In this document: piece after piece, positions 35,980 through 45,415 of the stretch
Layout: the number at the start of each line of letters is the position of its first letter
How positions within the stretch are numbered: position 1 is the stretch's first letter
Assembly (NCBI GenBank): GCA_003157015.1
Contig: PMIJ01000187.1
Location: 1 to 60,373, forward strand
Direction: 5' to 3'
Origin: Bacteroidales bacterium
GTDB taxonomy: Bacteria > Bacteroidota > Bacteroidia > Bacteroidales > VadinHA17
Length of the DNA stretch: 60,373 nt
Position numbers and translations under genes: made by a program
Notes under the pieces: generated by a model
Seen by the model: the letters and a program-made list of their open reading frames with translations, nothing else
Database searches by the model: none
Told to the model about the DNA's origin: nothing

Positions 35980-37431
35980 TCATTCAGTTTTTGCGCCAAT
36001 ATCAAGACAGACCAAATTCCTTGAATCCCTCATAATAAGGTATTTACCAGCTATGGCCATCGGGCCCCATGCTTCAGTTCCATTGAGGATAACCTTGCTT
36101 GAGACCAGGGTAGCAGAATTCTTTCCTATTTTAAACAGATATAGTTTCCCATCATCATCGAGAAGATACAACTTTTGCCCGCTCATGATATATGGTCCCA
36201 GGCCTCTTCCAAACCTGCTTTCCTTGCCACTTGTCCATACCGGATGCAAAACATCAGAAGATGGGTAACATACAAGTTGTTTTTTTAGGATACCCGCGTT
36301 TTCCGGCATTACCGACCATATATAGCCATCTTTAAGTATCGGTGTTTGCTGATCGCTAGCCAGTCCTTCTGTTGCCTTATGAGCATCTGTTACTGAAGCT
36401 TCAAATCCGGCAGATGTTTTACTGATCTTTATTTTTGCGCCTCCTGCTCCGTAGCTTCCAAGGACGGCAATCTCATTATTGCCAAGATAAAGAGGTGAAG
36501 CAGCAACTGTAGCAGGGCTCCAATCAAGTGTCCTCCAAAGGATGGTTCCCCTGTCAACACCTTCTGCCGAAACACCACATACTCCGCCAACAGCATTATA
36601 GACATACATTTTCTTTCCAAAGATATTCATCGGCATTATTGATGAATGTGACATCCTGAGAGAATCGGGGTTTGGCGTCTGCCATATAATCTTTCCTGTT
36701 TTGCAATCTACACCTATCATTATCGCTTTTCCACCGGGGGCAATTATAGCCATATCGTTGTCGATAAGGGGGCACTGCCCTGTATAAAAGTCAGGAGTTA
36801 TTCTTCCCTTTGCAGATCCGGGGATACCGAATTCTCTTTCCAGATCGTGTTTCCAGAGCAATTTTCCTGAAATCGGATCCAAACACATTACGTGGCTCCT
36901 GGGACCTATTGTGACAACATATTTATCGGTTACAGAAGGTATTGTTCTGGAATAACCATGATTTCTCTTCATTTCGACCTTGTACCACCTTCTCCATATT
37001 TCTTTTCCGGAGGAAAGGGAAAAACACCTTAGCATATCTGCTTTTCTTTTTTCGTTGTAATCGAGAATGTATACACGGCCATTCAGCACTGCCGGCCCGG
37101 AATAACCTTCACCAAGAGTAGTCTTCCATACGATCCGGGGCCCGGAGGTATCCCATGATTCTGCCAGCGCGGTCGGATCCTTGCTGATATTGTCAAAATC
37201 AGTACCTCTGAAATGAGGCCAGCTTCCTGTCAATACCTCATCCATTTGTCCGAGAGAATCGAAATTCTCCCCAATATTAACTATATCGGACATTGGCTTT
37301 AAAGGAGGTCTGTTATCCATTCCAGGGATCCTCTCAGGAGTAGAGTACGAAGGTACGGCAAAAATCCACCATGAGAATACCGCAGTAAAAACTATGGCGG
37401 TTATCCCTGTTATGATGGTGGTTTTGCTCAT
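35980..37431 (-). CDS. Anchored PQQ-like beta-propeller, first gene of the Fe-S operon
   Basis: This 483-residue protein has an N-terminal helix (about residues 3-24) with no obvious cleavage site, so it is probably anchored. The propeller opens with SWPHFRGTDFDNISKDP and IVWKTTLGEGYSGPAVLNGRVY, and has a GKEIWRRWYKVEMKRNHGYSR segment. It is closest in pattern to the PQQ-like protein at 45416. Two histidine-containing loops (NHGYSRT and LRMSHSSI) resemble possible ligand positions, but no established cofactor motif is seen. It starts the nine-gene minus-strand operon; a terminator-like hairpin separates it from the TonB receptor gene upstream. Confidence 0.8.
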   Translation of the reverse strand: MSKTTIITGITAIVFTAVFSWWIFAVPSYSTPERIPGMDNRPPLKPMSDIVNIGENFDSLGQMDEVLTGSWPHFRGTDFDNISKDPTALAESWDTSGPRIVWKTTLGEGYSGPAVLNGRVYILDYNEKRKADMLRCFSLSSGKEIWRRWYKVEMKRNHGYSRTIPSVTDKYVVTIGPRSHVMCLDPISGKLLWKHDLEREFGIPGSAKGRITPDFYTGQCPLIDNDMAIIAPGGKAIMIGVDCKTGKIIWQTPNPDSLRMSHSSIMPMNIFGKKMYVYNAVGGVCGVSAEGVDRGTILWRTLDWSPATVAASPLYLGNNEIAVLGSYGAGGAKIKISKTSAGFEASVTDAHKATEGLASDQQTPILKDGYIWSVMPENAGILKKQLVCYPSSDVLHPVWTSGKESRFGRGLGPYIMSGQKLYLLDDDGKLYLFKIGKNSATLVSSKVILNGTEAWGPMAIAGKYLIMRDSRNLVCLDIGAKTE

Positions 37432-37500
37432 TGGAGTAATATTCAGTTATTTGTTAAGTTTCGCAATTTAAAAAAATGTATGTTAAATAAAGGTTAAAAA

Positions 37501-37532
37501 TCTCAAATAGCAGACAACTTCTTTAGTTGAGA
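37501..37532 (-). terminator. Terminator-like hairpin after the TonB receptor gene
   Basis: On the minus strand TCTCAACTA and TATTTGAGA form an imperfect stem of about 8 pairs around a 14-nt loop, followed by TTTTT. It lies 24 nt beyond the TonB receptor stop codon and 70 nt before the PQQ-like start, which fits an intrinsic terminator and a new promoter for the Fe-S operon. Confidence 0.4.
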
Positions 37533-37555
37533 ATATTAGTTTTTTGATTCCGTGA

Positions 37556-40057
37556 TTAAAATTTCCAGCTAATTTTTGTGCCAAACATTACAGGTGCTCC
37601 AGGAATTTGTGTCGGATCTCCGAATAAGCTACCGGTGTTTCCGGCGCTGATAATGTATTTTTCTTTTAACAGGTTACTTCCCCAAAACGCCAGTGAAACA
37701 TTTTTATACTCAATCCCTCCTCTGAAATTCAGCAGACCGTATCCATTCTGTCTCATTGTATTGGCATCGTCAAAAAATATTCTTGTTTTGTATGAATAGG
37801 ATGGAATTGCAAATAAATATACATTTCTGGCAATCCCAACCCTTGCATTCAATCCAATAGCAAAACTGTGATCTGGTGAAAGACTGAATGTATTGTTGGC
37901 ATATTGTTGTTTATCACCATTATTGTTGTTTGCTGCAAAACGATCGTGAATGTATGCATAATTTCCAAAAAATTGTAATCCCTTGAAAAGTTCATATTTT
38001 ACACTTGCTTCAGCGCCATATGCAGTGGCTTTCCCTCCATCAATCATGATATAATTAAATTGACCTGTACTTGCATCTGCTATCCAGGCATAAGATTGGA
38101 AATTCGTATAGAGGTAGTAAAAAACACCAAGGTCAAACCAGATACGCTGATGAATGACGGTTTTAAATCCAAGATCGTAGCTGTTGACAGTTTCTGCATC
38201 AAGAGTTTGTTTTTCACCTGTTGATGTAAATTGGGGAACCTTTGGACGATTTCCAGTTCCATAACTTGCAAAAAGAGTAGAATTTTCATCTAATGCATAT
38301 TTTAAACCAGCCCGGTAAGTTAAAACAAAGGTTTTTGTGTTAATTTCCTGTTCGGCGCTGGGTTTAAAAAATAAATTTGGGTAGTTACCGGAAAGGAATC
38401 CAAGTGTCGAAGGGCTGCCTCCGGTCATTTGTGCATTGTTGGTCAATTTAATCCAATCATTAATAACCCGCACACCGGCAATAATACTTAATTTGCTGGT
38501 AAGCCTGTAATTGATGTCAGCAAAACCCTGCAGAGTTTGATTGGTTGCATTGTTATTGTCTTCTTCCTGATGGTTTGTAACTAAAGGCAGGCCTCCCAAA
38601 GAACCCAACTGCGGATCGGGTGGAAGGTTGGTTACCGGGTAAGGTTGGCCATCCGGAGTGACCAGATAGCCAGTGTTAAAGAACAAATTGAACATATCCT
38701 GTTCGTTTGGCGAGAACCAGTAAGTCTGGTTTGCTTTTTCACCAAAGTAGCTTCCTCCGATACTTCCGTTCAGATTATTTGTTATTGAATAATTAAACCT
38801 GAGTTCCTGATAAAACTGTCTGGATCCGTCATTTTCACTCATATCAATGGCAGGAGCTGCTGTTCCGTCTCCGTCCCAGCGAGTATAGGTAGAAATTTTA
38901 CGGAAAGAACTTATAGATGTCAGGTAGTTGTTTTCATTAAAAAAATGTTTCATAGTTAAAGTTGCATCAAAGATTTCCCTGTCATTTGCAAGGTTTTTGC
39001 CGTGTTCAAGTGAAGTGACATAATTGTATGGATTGGTGCTGCCTTCTGTGTTCGGATAGCTCATACTCATATAGCCAAGACCCGGATTGTTGTCTTTTTG
39101 ATAGTTGAGTACGAAGTCGATTTTATCATTAACAGTAGGCAAATAAGTAGCTGAAAATCTACCAGCCTTTGTATTTTTCCCGCTTAAATTTCCACCAAAA
39201 GTGTTTTTAATATAACCATCCTGGTAATCGTAAATTCCAGCTGCACGAATCAATAATTTGTCTTTAATGACCGGGATATTTATTGCTCCATCAATTTCTT
39301 TTTGATTAAAATTTCCAATTCCGGCAGTAAGAAATCCATTAAAATTGTTGGAAGGTTTTTGGCTGACATAATTTATTGCGCCAATTTCAGAGCCTCTTCC
39401 AAAAAGCGTTCCCTGCGGACCTTTCAGAACATCCACCTGTTGCATATCGAAAAGTTCCATATCGGCTCCGTTCTGCCGACTGATAGGAACATCGTTATAG
39501 AAAACTGAAATTCTGGGAGGATCAGCCGGACTTACTTCGTCGCTGTTAATTCCGCGAATTACAAAACTTGGACGATCTGTTCCCTGCATTCGAACCTGTA
39601 AGCCCGGGACAAATTCCGACAGTTTATCAAGTTCGGTGATGTTGTTGTCTGTTATCATTCTGGAATCAATAACGCTCATGGTAATCGGTACATCTAAAAT
39701 CTGCTGTGCCCTTTTTTGGGATGTTACAGTAACGCTTTCCAGTTTAATAGCATTGTTCTCTAAAACCTGATTAAGGTAATTCAGACCTGGTTGAACGTCA
39801 AAATCAACCATTATAGTCTTAAAACCAACAAATGAAGCCTGTATTTTTAATTTGCCAGCCGGGATCTGATCAAAAAGATATTCACCTGATTCGTTTGCAT
39901 TTACTCCATATTTTGTTCCCACAATAATTACACTTGCTCCGGGAAGTGCATTTTGATCTGAATCAAGAACTTTTCCATGTAAGCTATTCTTTTGCACTTG
40001 TGCACCCACAGGGAAGATATATAGCGTGAAAAGAAAAACTGATAAAATATATTTCAT
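37556..40057 (-). CDS. TonB-dependent outer-membrane receptor with carboxypeptidase-like domain
   Basis: This 833-residue protein has a signal peptide (ending FPVGAQ). An N-terminal carboxypeptidase-regulatory-like domain runs to about residue 105 (LHGKVLDSDQNALPGASV). The plug domain (about 110-235) holds VTVTSQKRAQ and VDVLKGPQGTLFGRGSEIGAINYVSQKP, and the 22-strand barrel ends in the expected aromatic KISWKF. There is no SusD partner, so it is more like a siderophore, cofactor or metal-complex receptor than a glycan SusC. It lies 55 nt after the ABC ATPase and is co-directional with an FtsX permease, so the ligand may be handled by that transporter; substrate unknown. Confidence 0.9.
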   Translation of the reverse strand: MKYILSVFLFTLYIFPVGAQVQKNSLHGKVLDSDQNALPGASVIIVGTKYGVNANESGEYLFDQIPAGKLKIQASFVGFKTIMVDFDVQPGLNYLNQVLENNAIKLESVTVTSQKRAQQILDVPITMSVIDSRMITDNNITELDKLSEFVPGLQVRMQGTDRPSFVIRGINSDEVSPADPPRISVFYNDVPISRQNGADMELFDMQQVDVLKGPQGTLFGRGSEIGAINYVSQKPSNNFNGFLTAGIGNFNQKEIDGAINIPVIKDKLLIRAAGIYDYQDGYIKNTFGGNLSGKNTKAGRFSATYLPTVNDKIDFVLNYQKDNNPGLGYMSMSYPNTEGSTNPYNYVTSLEHGKNLANDREIFDATLTMKHFFNENNYLTSISSFRKISTYTRWDGDGTAAPAIDMSENDGSRQFYQELRFNYSITNNLNGSIGGSYFGEKANQTYWFSPNEQDMFNLFFNTGYLVTPDGQPYPVTNLPPDPQLGSLGGLPLVTNHQEEDNNNATNQTLQGFADINYRLTSKLSIIAGVRVINDWIKLTNNAQMTGGSPSTLGFLSGNYPNLFFKPSAEQEINTKTFVLTYRAGLKYALDENSTLFASYGTGNRPKVPQFTSTGEKQTLDAETVNSYDLGFKTVIHQRIWFDLGVFYYLYTNFQSYAWIADASTGQFNYIMIDGGKATAYGAEASVKYELFKGLQFFGNYAYIHDRFAANNNNGDKQQYANNTFSLSPDHSFAIGLNARVGIARNVYLFAIPSYSYKTRIFFDDANTMRQNGYGLLNFRGGIEYKNVSLAFWGSNLLKEKYIISAGNTGSLFGDPTQIPGAPVMFGTKISWKF

Positions 40058-40112
40058 GATGATAATTTTCTTAAAATGTCCTTTTGTTGATTCTGATCAT
40101 TTTTATCTGTTA

Positions 40113-40790
40113 TTATTGATTTATCCGTCCGCTAGTGATTGTATAAACTCTGTCTGCAAATTTTTCCGGTATGTTTCCATGTGTTGCAATGACAAGAGTA
40201 ACCTCTTTCTCCTTTCTGAAATTCATGAGATGATCTAAAATTTCTTCGGCTGTTTCATCATCTACCGATCCTGTTGGTTCATCAGCAAAAATTACAGATG
40301 GTTGTTTGATTAATGTTCTGATAACAGCCACTTTTTGTTGCTGTCCGACACTCAATTCTGAGGACAGCAAATGGGCTTTGTCTTTCAGGTTAAACTTCTC
40401 AAGATATGACATTATGTTCTCCTTAACCATGCTCTCTTTTAATCTCTTAGGAACTATTGCGATCTCAATGTTTTCAAATACTGTATAGGTTGGCAAAAGA
40501 TTAAAACTCTGGAAGATTATACCAATCCTCTCAGACAAAATATTGCTTAACTCATCGTCAGAAAGTTCATTGATGCAAATGTTGTCAATGAATACTTTAC
40601 CACTGGTTGGTTTTATTAATCCGCACATAAGGTTCAGCAGGGTTGACTTCCCGGCACCTGACCGACCTTTCAGAAGAACAGTTTCATTTTTATTGATGTG
40701 AAGGTTTATGTCTTCCAGGGCATTGACCGTCTGGTTTTTACTGATATATTGTTTACTTAATGAAATGCATTCAATTAGATTATCAATCAT
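40113..40790 (-). CDS. ABC transporter ATP-binding protein (MacB/LolD-like)
   Basis: This 225-residue ATPase has Walker A GRSGAGKST (about residues 41-49), Walker B VIFADEP then TGSVDDET, and a switch histidine in IATHGN. Its signature is LSVGQQQK, with Val replacing the first Gly of LSGGQ, which could lower activity but is tolerated in some family members. It sits 19 nt after the FtsX permease gene, with which it must pair. Confidence 0.88.
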   Translation of the reverse strand: MIDNLIECISLSKQYISKNQTVNALEDINLHINKNETVLLKGRSGAGKSTLLNLMCGLIKPTSGKVFIDNICINELSDDELSNILSERIGIIFQSFNLLPTYTVFENIEIAIVPKRLKESMVKENIMSYLEKFNLKDKAHLLSSELSVGQQQKVAVIRTLIKQPSVIFADEPTGSVDDETAEEILDHLMNFRKEKEVTLVIATHGNIPEKFADRVYTITSGRINQ

Positions 40791-40809
40791 ATTCTTGTTG
40801 CGTTAACAA

Positions 40810-42009
40810 TTACATAAAGTTATTGATCATATCTCCGGCTTTTGAGCGGGAAAGTTTAATAATCGGGAAAATACCGGCAATTAATCCTCCTGTTAATGTC
40901 AGGACTATTAATACCGGAATTATCCTTATCCGGAAATTGAATTCCACCAGGTTGAACAGCCTGATTTGATTGCTGTTCAACAAAAGTATTATTAAGAACC
41001 CTAAGAAAATCCCGGTAATTACCCCGATAAAAGCCTGAATAAGCGATAAAAATATGATCTGATTGCTAAGTCTTGTGTTCGACCATCCCAGCGATTTCAG
41101 AATTCCTATTTCCCTTGACCGTTCCAATAGAGATGTCAACTGTGTTTTGGCAGAAAAAATTAACAAAAAGATAAAAATCAATATTGCAAGCAATCTGGAA
41201 GCTTTCTCAATGATTGTCATTGTTTCACTTGCAGGCTGATAGCAGTTATAACTTGAAACAGAAAAGTATTTCATTCGCTGCTTAAGCTGACTTATGACCT
41301 GGCTGTGAATCCTGGAGTCAGTAACTTCAACAAGGATAATATTCATATCAAATCCGGGGGAAATGCATTTCAAATCTTCTTTGAGGATCCTTCTGACATT
41401 TTCTATTGGTGCATAAATATCGGCTTTACCCGGTTTGATACCAGAATTAACGATCCCCGTCAGTACTAATATGCCACCATAGATTTTCAAGGTATCTCCA
41501 ACAGAAAGATTATGAGCCATTGCAAATGATTCTTCTGCTACTATTTCATCAGGTCTGTCTGAAAGGAATTTCCCGGCGATTAGATTGGTTACTGCACAAA
41601 CATTGTTTTTTGTAGCTATACTGTTCATGTCTATTCCGCCCAGCGATATGTCAGAATTATATTTCGGTTCGTACAATTTATAAAGCAGGTATGGAGCAGC
41701 ATCTCGTACTCCCTTAATCTTTTTGATAGAGTCGATTAAATCACTCGTAAGCATTATGGTATTCACTCCCTCAGCAACAAGTGAACCCTTTGAGTCCTCA
41801 TTGTTGCAATTGACACAGCATGAGGTGTTGGTTGGAATATATACTATGAAATGTGTGCCTGTTCCCCGCAATATTCCAAATGAGCTTTTCTCATTTGTCA
41901 GAGTAACAGACAATACAAGCAGGATAAAAACTGTTGAAATAGTGTATCCGCTTATACTAGCGATTGTTCTCGCTGAATGCCTTCGAAGTTCTTTTATTAA
42001 ATATTTCAT
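40810..42009 (-). CDS. FtsX-fold ABC permease with an extracytoplasmic CCxxC site
   Basis: This 399-residue permease has an N-terminal helix (about residues 14-36), a large extracytoplasmic domain, and three C-terminal helices with LLERSREIGILKSLGWSN, the FtsX signature. The domain starts GTGTHFIVYIPTNTSCCVNCNNED: C64, C65 and C68 make a CCxxC cluster just outside the membrane, with further cysteines later (NNVCAV, DLKCIS, YNCYQ). Such clusters suggest metal or thiol chemistry, which would be unusual for a plain MacB-like exporter. It lies between a PQQ-like gene (39 nt before) and its ATPase (19 nt after). Confidence 0.82.
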   Translation of the reverse strand: MKYLIKELRRHSARTIASISGYTISTVFILLVLSVTLTNEKSSFGILRGTGTHFIVYIPTNTSCCVNCNNEDSKGSLVAEGVNTIMLTSDLIDSIKKIKGVRDAAPYLLYKLYEPKYNSDISLGGIDMNSIATKNNVCAVTNLIAGKFLSDRPDEIVAEESFAMAHNLSVGDTLKIYGGILVLTGIVNSGIKPGKADIYAPIENVRRILKEDLKCISPGFDMNIILVEVTDSRIHSQVISQLKQRMKYFSVSSYNCYQPASETMTIIEKASRLLAILIFIFLLIFSAKTQLTSLLERSREIGILKSLGWSNTRLSNQIIFLSLIQAFIGVITGIFLGFLIILLLNSNQIRLFNLVEFNFRIRIIPVLIVLTLTGGLIAGIFPIIKLSRSKAGDMINNFM

Positions 42010-42048
42010 TTTTAAAACTTCAGTTGTTTAGCCAGCTTAAGTTCATAG

Positions 42049-43314
42049 TTATTTTGCTTTAATATTGTAGGCCATCAAAGCATTGGTATGTCTGATGTAG
42101 AGGATGCCGTCATGGATAACAGGGTGTGCCCAAAATGGTCCTGCATTTCCCTTGGTAACCTTAAAGCTGCTAACCAGCTCGAATTTTTCAGGATTTACCT
42201 TTAAAAGCCCCACATTTCCATTTTTTTCCTCGTATAAATAGAGCATTCCTTCGGCTGATATTATAGATCCCTTCGTTTTCCAATGCTCTTCCCACATTTT
42301 TTTGCCTGTTTTCCAATCAATGCAGCACCAGTTTCCATTGTTATTGTTAATCCAGTTTGAACCGTAGATATAACCGTCTACAAGTACAACTCCGCCGTGA
42401 TGATTATCCAGATTGCTGTCTGTCCATACAACATTTGCATTCTTCCCATCGCTGGCAATTTTAATCATCATACCACCAGTGTCGTAACCTCCGGTCACAT
42501 AGACCATGCCATCTTTGCATAAAGGCGTAGTACATTTAATAAGATCCCACTGGGCCATATTTGGATCATTTGATTTCCCATGACTCACTTTCCAGAGAAT
42601 CTCACCATTTGAAGCATCAACTCCAAAAACATGACCCAATGATACATTTACAATCATTTTTTTACCTGCGAAATTGATCAGTATTGGAGAAACATAGCCG
42701 GGCTTGTCATTAAGACTTGGAGATTTCCACAGGACATCTCCGGTTGCTTTATTAAGAGCAATGGTCATCGTCTCAGGTCCGCCTGGTGAAAAATATATTT
42801 TATTGCCATCCACCAGAAGTGATTCCGCAATTCCCCAGGCTCCAAAGGTTCCCTTATTCAGTTCACTTGCTTTGTAGGACCAGATCATTTTCCCTGTGGT
42901 CGCGTCGATGCATGCAAGATCACCAAACCCACTACAGGTATATACTCTATTTGATTCAACAGTGGGAGTAGCCCTGCTTTCAGGATTGGATCCTGTCCAG
43001 GCACGGCCCATCTCAGTTTGCCACAGAATCTTTCCATCCATGTTCAATGCAAAAAGTATATCTTTAGCGTCATTAGTGGCTGTGTTTCCCGTAATATATA
43101 TGGTACTGGCTCCAAATGATGGTGATGAATAACCTTTGGCGAGATCCAGATTTGACCAGAGCAGAGTTGGTCCGGTTGCAGGCCATGACTTCATCAGACC
43201 TGTTTCTGCAGATACCCCGGTACGGTTTTCCGGCCGCCATTCACTAATTTTTTGCGCTTCAACAGAAAAGGTTAGCAATGTCAGGAGAATAATTGATAGT
43301 GTTGTTGCTTTCAT
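42049..43314 (-). CDS. Secreted PQQ-like beta-propeller beside the FtsX permease
   Basis: This 421-residue protein has a signal peptide (about 1-20, LLTFSVEAQ). The propeller begins WRPENRTGVSAETGLMKSW and LLWSNLDLAKGYSSPSF, with blades ILWQTEMGRAWTGSNP, MIWSYKASELNKGTFG, VLWKSPSLNDKPGYVSP and ILWKVSHGKSN. It groups by eye with the proteins at 45416 and 35980 (shared GYVSPxLxxxxGKK segment). It is probably co-transcribed with the FtsX permease, ATPase and TonB receptor that follow it. No cofactor site can be named. Confidence 0.8.
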   Translation of the reverse strand: MKATTLSIILLTLLTFSVEAQKISEWRPENRTGVSAETGLMKSWPATGPTLLWSNLDLAKGYSSPSFGASTIYITGNTATNDAKDILFALNMDGKILWQTEMGRAWTGSNPESRATPTVESNRVYTCSGFGDLACIDATTGKMIWSYKASELNKGTFGAWGIAESLLVDGNKIYFSPGGPETMTIALNKATGDVLWKSPSLNDKPGYVSPILINFAGKKMIVNVSLGHVFGVDASNGEILWKVSHGKSNDPNMAQWDLIKCTTPLCKDGMVYVTGGYDTGGMMIKIASDGKNANVVWTDSNLDNHHGGVVLVDGYIYGSNWINNNNGNWCCIDWKTGKKMWEEHWKTKGSIISAEGMLYLYEEKNGNVGLLKVNPEKFELVSSFKVTKGNAGPFWAHPVIHDGILYIRHTNALMAYNIKAK

Positions 43315-43504
43315 AATGCATCAGTATTAGTGATTTATTGGAGTTTTGTAATACAAATAATGATTTTTATTGATTAAATTGAATTCCAAATTCGTGAAAT
43401 ACAAACTCAAACTGTCATTTTTTAAGTTTTTTTATTTAAGATTATAATAACCTTGTTCCGAAAATAACTGAATTAAACATTAATAAAATTTAAGTGGTGC
43501 TCGA

Positions 43505-43541
43505 AGAAGAAAAAACAAGGAATAATCACGAATTGTTTTAA
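43505..43541 (-). terminator. Terminator-like motif after the LytTR gene
   Basis: On the minus strand AACAATTCGTGATTATTCC is followed by TTGTTTTTTC. An AACAA/TTGTT stem and T run directly follow the response-regulator stop codon. The same core (TTCGTGAT, two variable bases, CCTTGTTTTTTC) occurs at 46884-46907. It is weak as a hairpin, but the T tract and shared sequence support a terminator. Confidence 0.35.
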
Positions 43542-44293
43542 TTGTCATTCACAATCCAGGCTTTAAACTCTGCAGCTTTGTTTTTGCTGATATAGATTCG
43601 CTCCGGAGGTTCGATGTCAAGGGTAATAAGCAGCCGGCTGTCAAACCAGATCGTAATATTTTTGACACTATGCCTTGCTATAATAAACTGTTTATTAGCA
43701 CGAATGAATTCCGAAGGATTTAAGGTTCCTTCAATCTGCTCAAGGGTTTTTGAGTAGGCATAGTTTTTCCCATTTCTAAGGAATATTGACGTATTTTTAT
43801 TAGTGGTAAAGAAGAAAGAAATCTCCTCCATATCAACTGGCATAAGTTTATCTTTAACAGGTACAAGTATTTTATCCTTATACCTGGTCAATGCTGTGAG
43901 CTGGTTTAACTGAGTGATATAATGTAATACATCCTGTCGGCTCCATTTTCTGAACTTTTCAATAGCTCTTCTCATCTCCGCCACCTTTATTGGTTTAAGA
44001 AGGTAATCAATACTATTGACCTTAAACGCTTCTATAGCGAATTCGTCATAAGCGGTTGTGAATATAATAGGAGTCTCAAGATGAATACTTTTAAAGATCG
44101 AAAATGCGGATCCGTCTGATAGCTGGATATCCATCAAAATCAGGTCGGGACTTTGATTTGTCTGTAGCCAAAGAATTGTTTGGCTGACACCTTCGGTATA
44201 TCCTGCAATTTCAATTGAAGGATCAATTTCAGAAATAATCTCCAGCAGGTTTTCGTATGCTGCTGTTTCGTCTTCAACTATTAATATTCTCAT
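43538..44293 (-). CDS. LytTR-family response regulator
   Basis: This 251-residue protein has an N-terminal receiver (VEDE near residue 7, phospho-acceptor D55 in LILMDIQLSDG, a conserved TAYDEFAI and the K of LLKPIK). A C-terminal LytTR DNA-binding domain (about 145-248) has RNGKNYAYSKTLEQIEGTL and FIRANKQFIIARHSVKNI. It pairs with the histidine kinase, whose gene overlaps its start by 20 nt. The surrounding PQQ-like, ABC and TonB genes are the obvious targets, but binding sites cannot be named with confidence. Confidence 0.9.
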   Translation of the reverse strand: MRILIVEDETAAYENLLEIISEIDPSIEIAGYTEGVSQTILWLQTNQSPDLILMDIQLSDGSAFSIFKSIHLETPIIFTTAYDEFAIEAFKVNSIDYLLKPIKVAEMRRAIEKFRKWSRQDVLHYITQLNQLTALTRYKDKILVPVKDKLMPVDMEEISFFFTTNKNTSIFLRNGKNYAYSKTLEQIEGTLNPSEFIRANKQFIIARHSVKNITIWFDSRLLITLDIEPPERIYISKNKAAEFKAWIVNDN

Positions 44294-45314
44294 CTTTATC
44301 TTTTTTCAGGGGCAGATAAACTCGGAACCTTATACCATTATTTTCAATTCTGACCTTTCTGTCCATTAATAGTGAAAACCGGTTTTCAAGGTTTTTAAGC
44401 CCAGTTCCGTTTGTGCTTGGTGGAGAAAGCTTCGTATATATCGGATTTGAAACTGAAAGCTCCATCTGGTCGTTTAAACAAATGTTCACCTCCATTTTAT
44501 GTTCGCTGTCGATTATGTTGTGCACAACCACATTATCAATCAATGGTAGTAAAGAAAGAACTGGTATTTTCAGATCTCGCTTCTCACATGCAACATTTAT
44601 ATTGAAAACAAGCTTATTTGCAAACCGGATCTCCATCATGTAGAAAAAAGCTTTTACGAAATCCAGTTCTTCTCCAAGTGTAACCAGACCTTTCTTGTCA
44701 CTCTGAAGAACATACCGGAAAACATCCGACATTTTATTTACATATTCCAATGCATTTTCCTCGTTTTTTTTCCGGATAAGTGAAGTAAGACCATTTAATG
44801 AGTTAAAGAAAAAATGGGGGTTAATCTGATTAGTGAGTGCATCATACCTGCTTTGCAGGTTTTCAATTTTAAGCTGTTCGATCTCTTGTTCTTTTATTCT
44901 GTGTTCGGAAGTTAATAGGAAAATATGTCCGGTAAATGTACAGATGACGCAGGTGACAACGAACTGAAAGAGTAAAATGCCGGTAAAGCAATCAGCCTTA
45001 TAGCCGGAAAGAAGTGAAATGGAAACGTACAACAGGTAAGCAATTGCCGTAATGATGAAAGTATTTAACAATCTTTTTGTGAAAATGGGGGTGTCCGACT
45101 TTCTAAGGTTGTAAAATAAGAGTCCCCAGATAAGCACTACAAAAAACAAATACCTGAATAAAAAAAAGATTATATAAGCAGTATGACCCGAGGCATCCAT
45201 ATGCCTTAAGTCCCACGAGAAGCAGGCTATGTTAGGATAAATGATAAACAATGCAATTAACAGGCTGATAAGCAGGAGTCTGAACGGTGTGGTATATTTA
45301 TTTAAAAAAATCAT
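44274..45314 (-). CDS. LytS-type sensor histidine kinase
   Basis: This 346-residue membrane protein has about four N-terminal helices (residues 10-140), a short coiled-coil linker (EHRIKEQEIEQLKIENLQ) and a His_kinase domain with the phospho-histidine motif NQINPHFFFNSLNGL (His at about residue 167), then an HATPase_c remnant with GTGLKNLENRF. The ATG at 45314 is chosen over a TTG at 45332. The lack of a large periplasmic domain suggests sensing within or near the membrane. It overlaps the LytTR regulator gene by 20 nt and lies 102 nt downstream of a PQQ-like gene. Confidence 0.88.
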   Translation of the reverse strand: MIFLNKYTTPFRLLLISLLIALFIIYPNIACFSWDLRHMDASGHTAYIIFFLFRYLFFVVLIWGLLFYNLRKSDTPIFTKRLLNTFIITAIAYLLYVSISLLSGYKADCFTGILLFQFVVTCVICTFTGHIFLLTSEHRIKEQEIEQLKIENLQSRYDALTNQINPHFFFNSLNGLTSLIRKKNEENALEYVNKMSDVFRYVLQSDKKGLVTLGEELDFVKAFFYMMEIRFANKLVFNINVACEKRDLKIPVLSLLPLIDNVVVHNIIDSEHKMEVNICLNDQMELSVSNPIYTKLSPPSTNGTGLKNLENRFSLLMDRKVRIENNGIRFRVYLPLKKDKDENINS

Positions 45315-45415
45315 TTTTTGTCTCCTCTGCAACAGGCAATATCTTAACGGTTTGAATTTCTGGGATTCATGCCATCAAGTTTACAAATATGAAACCTTAA
45401 TTAACTTATCCTATT

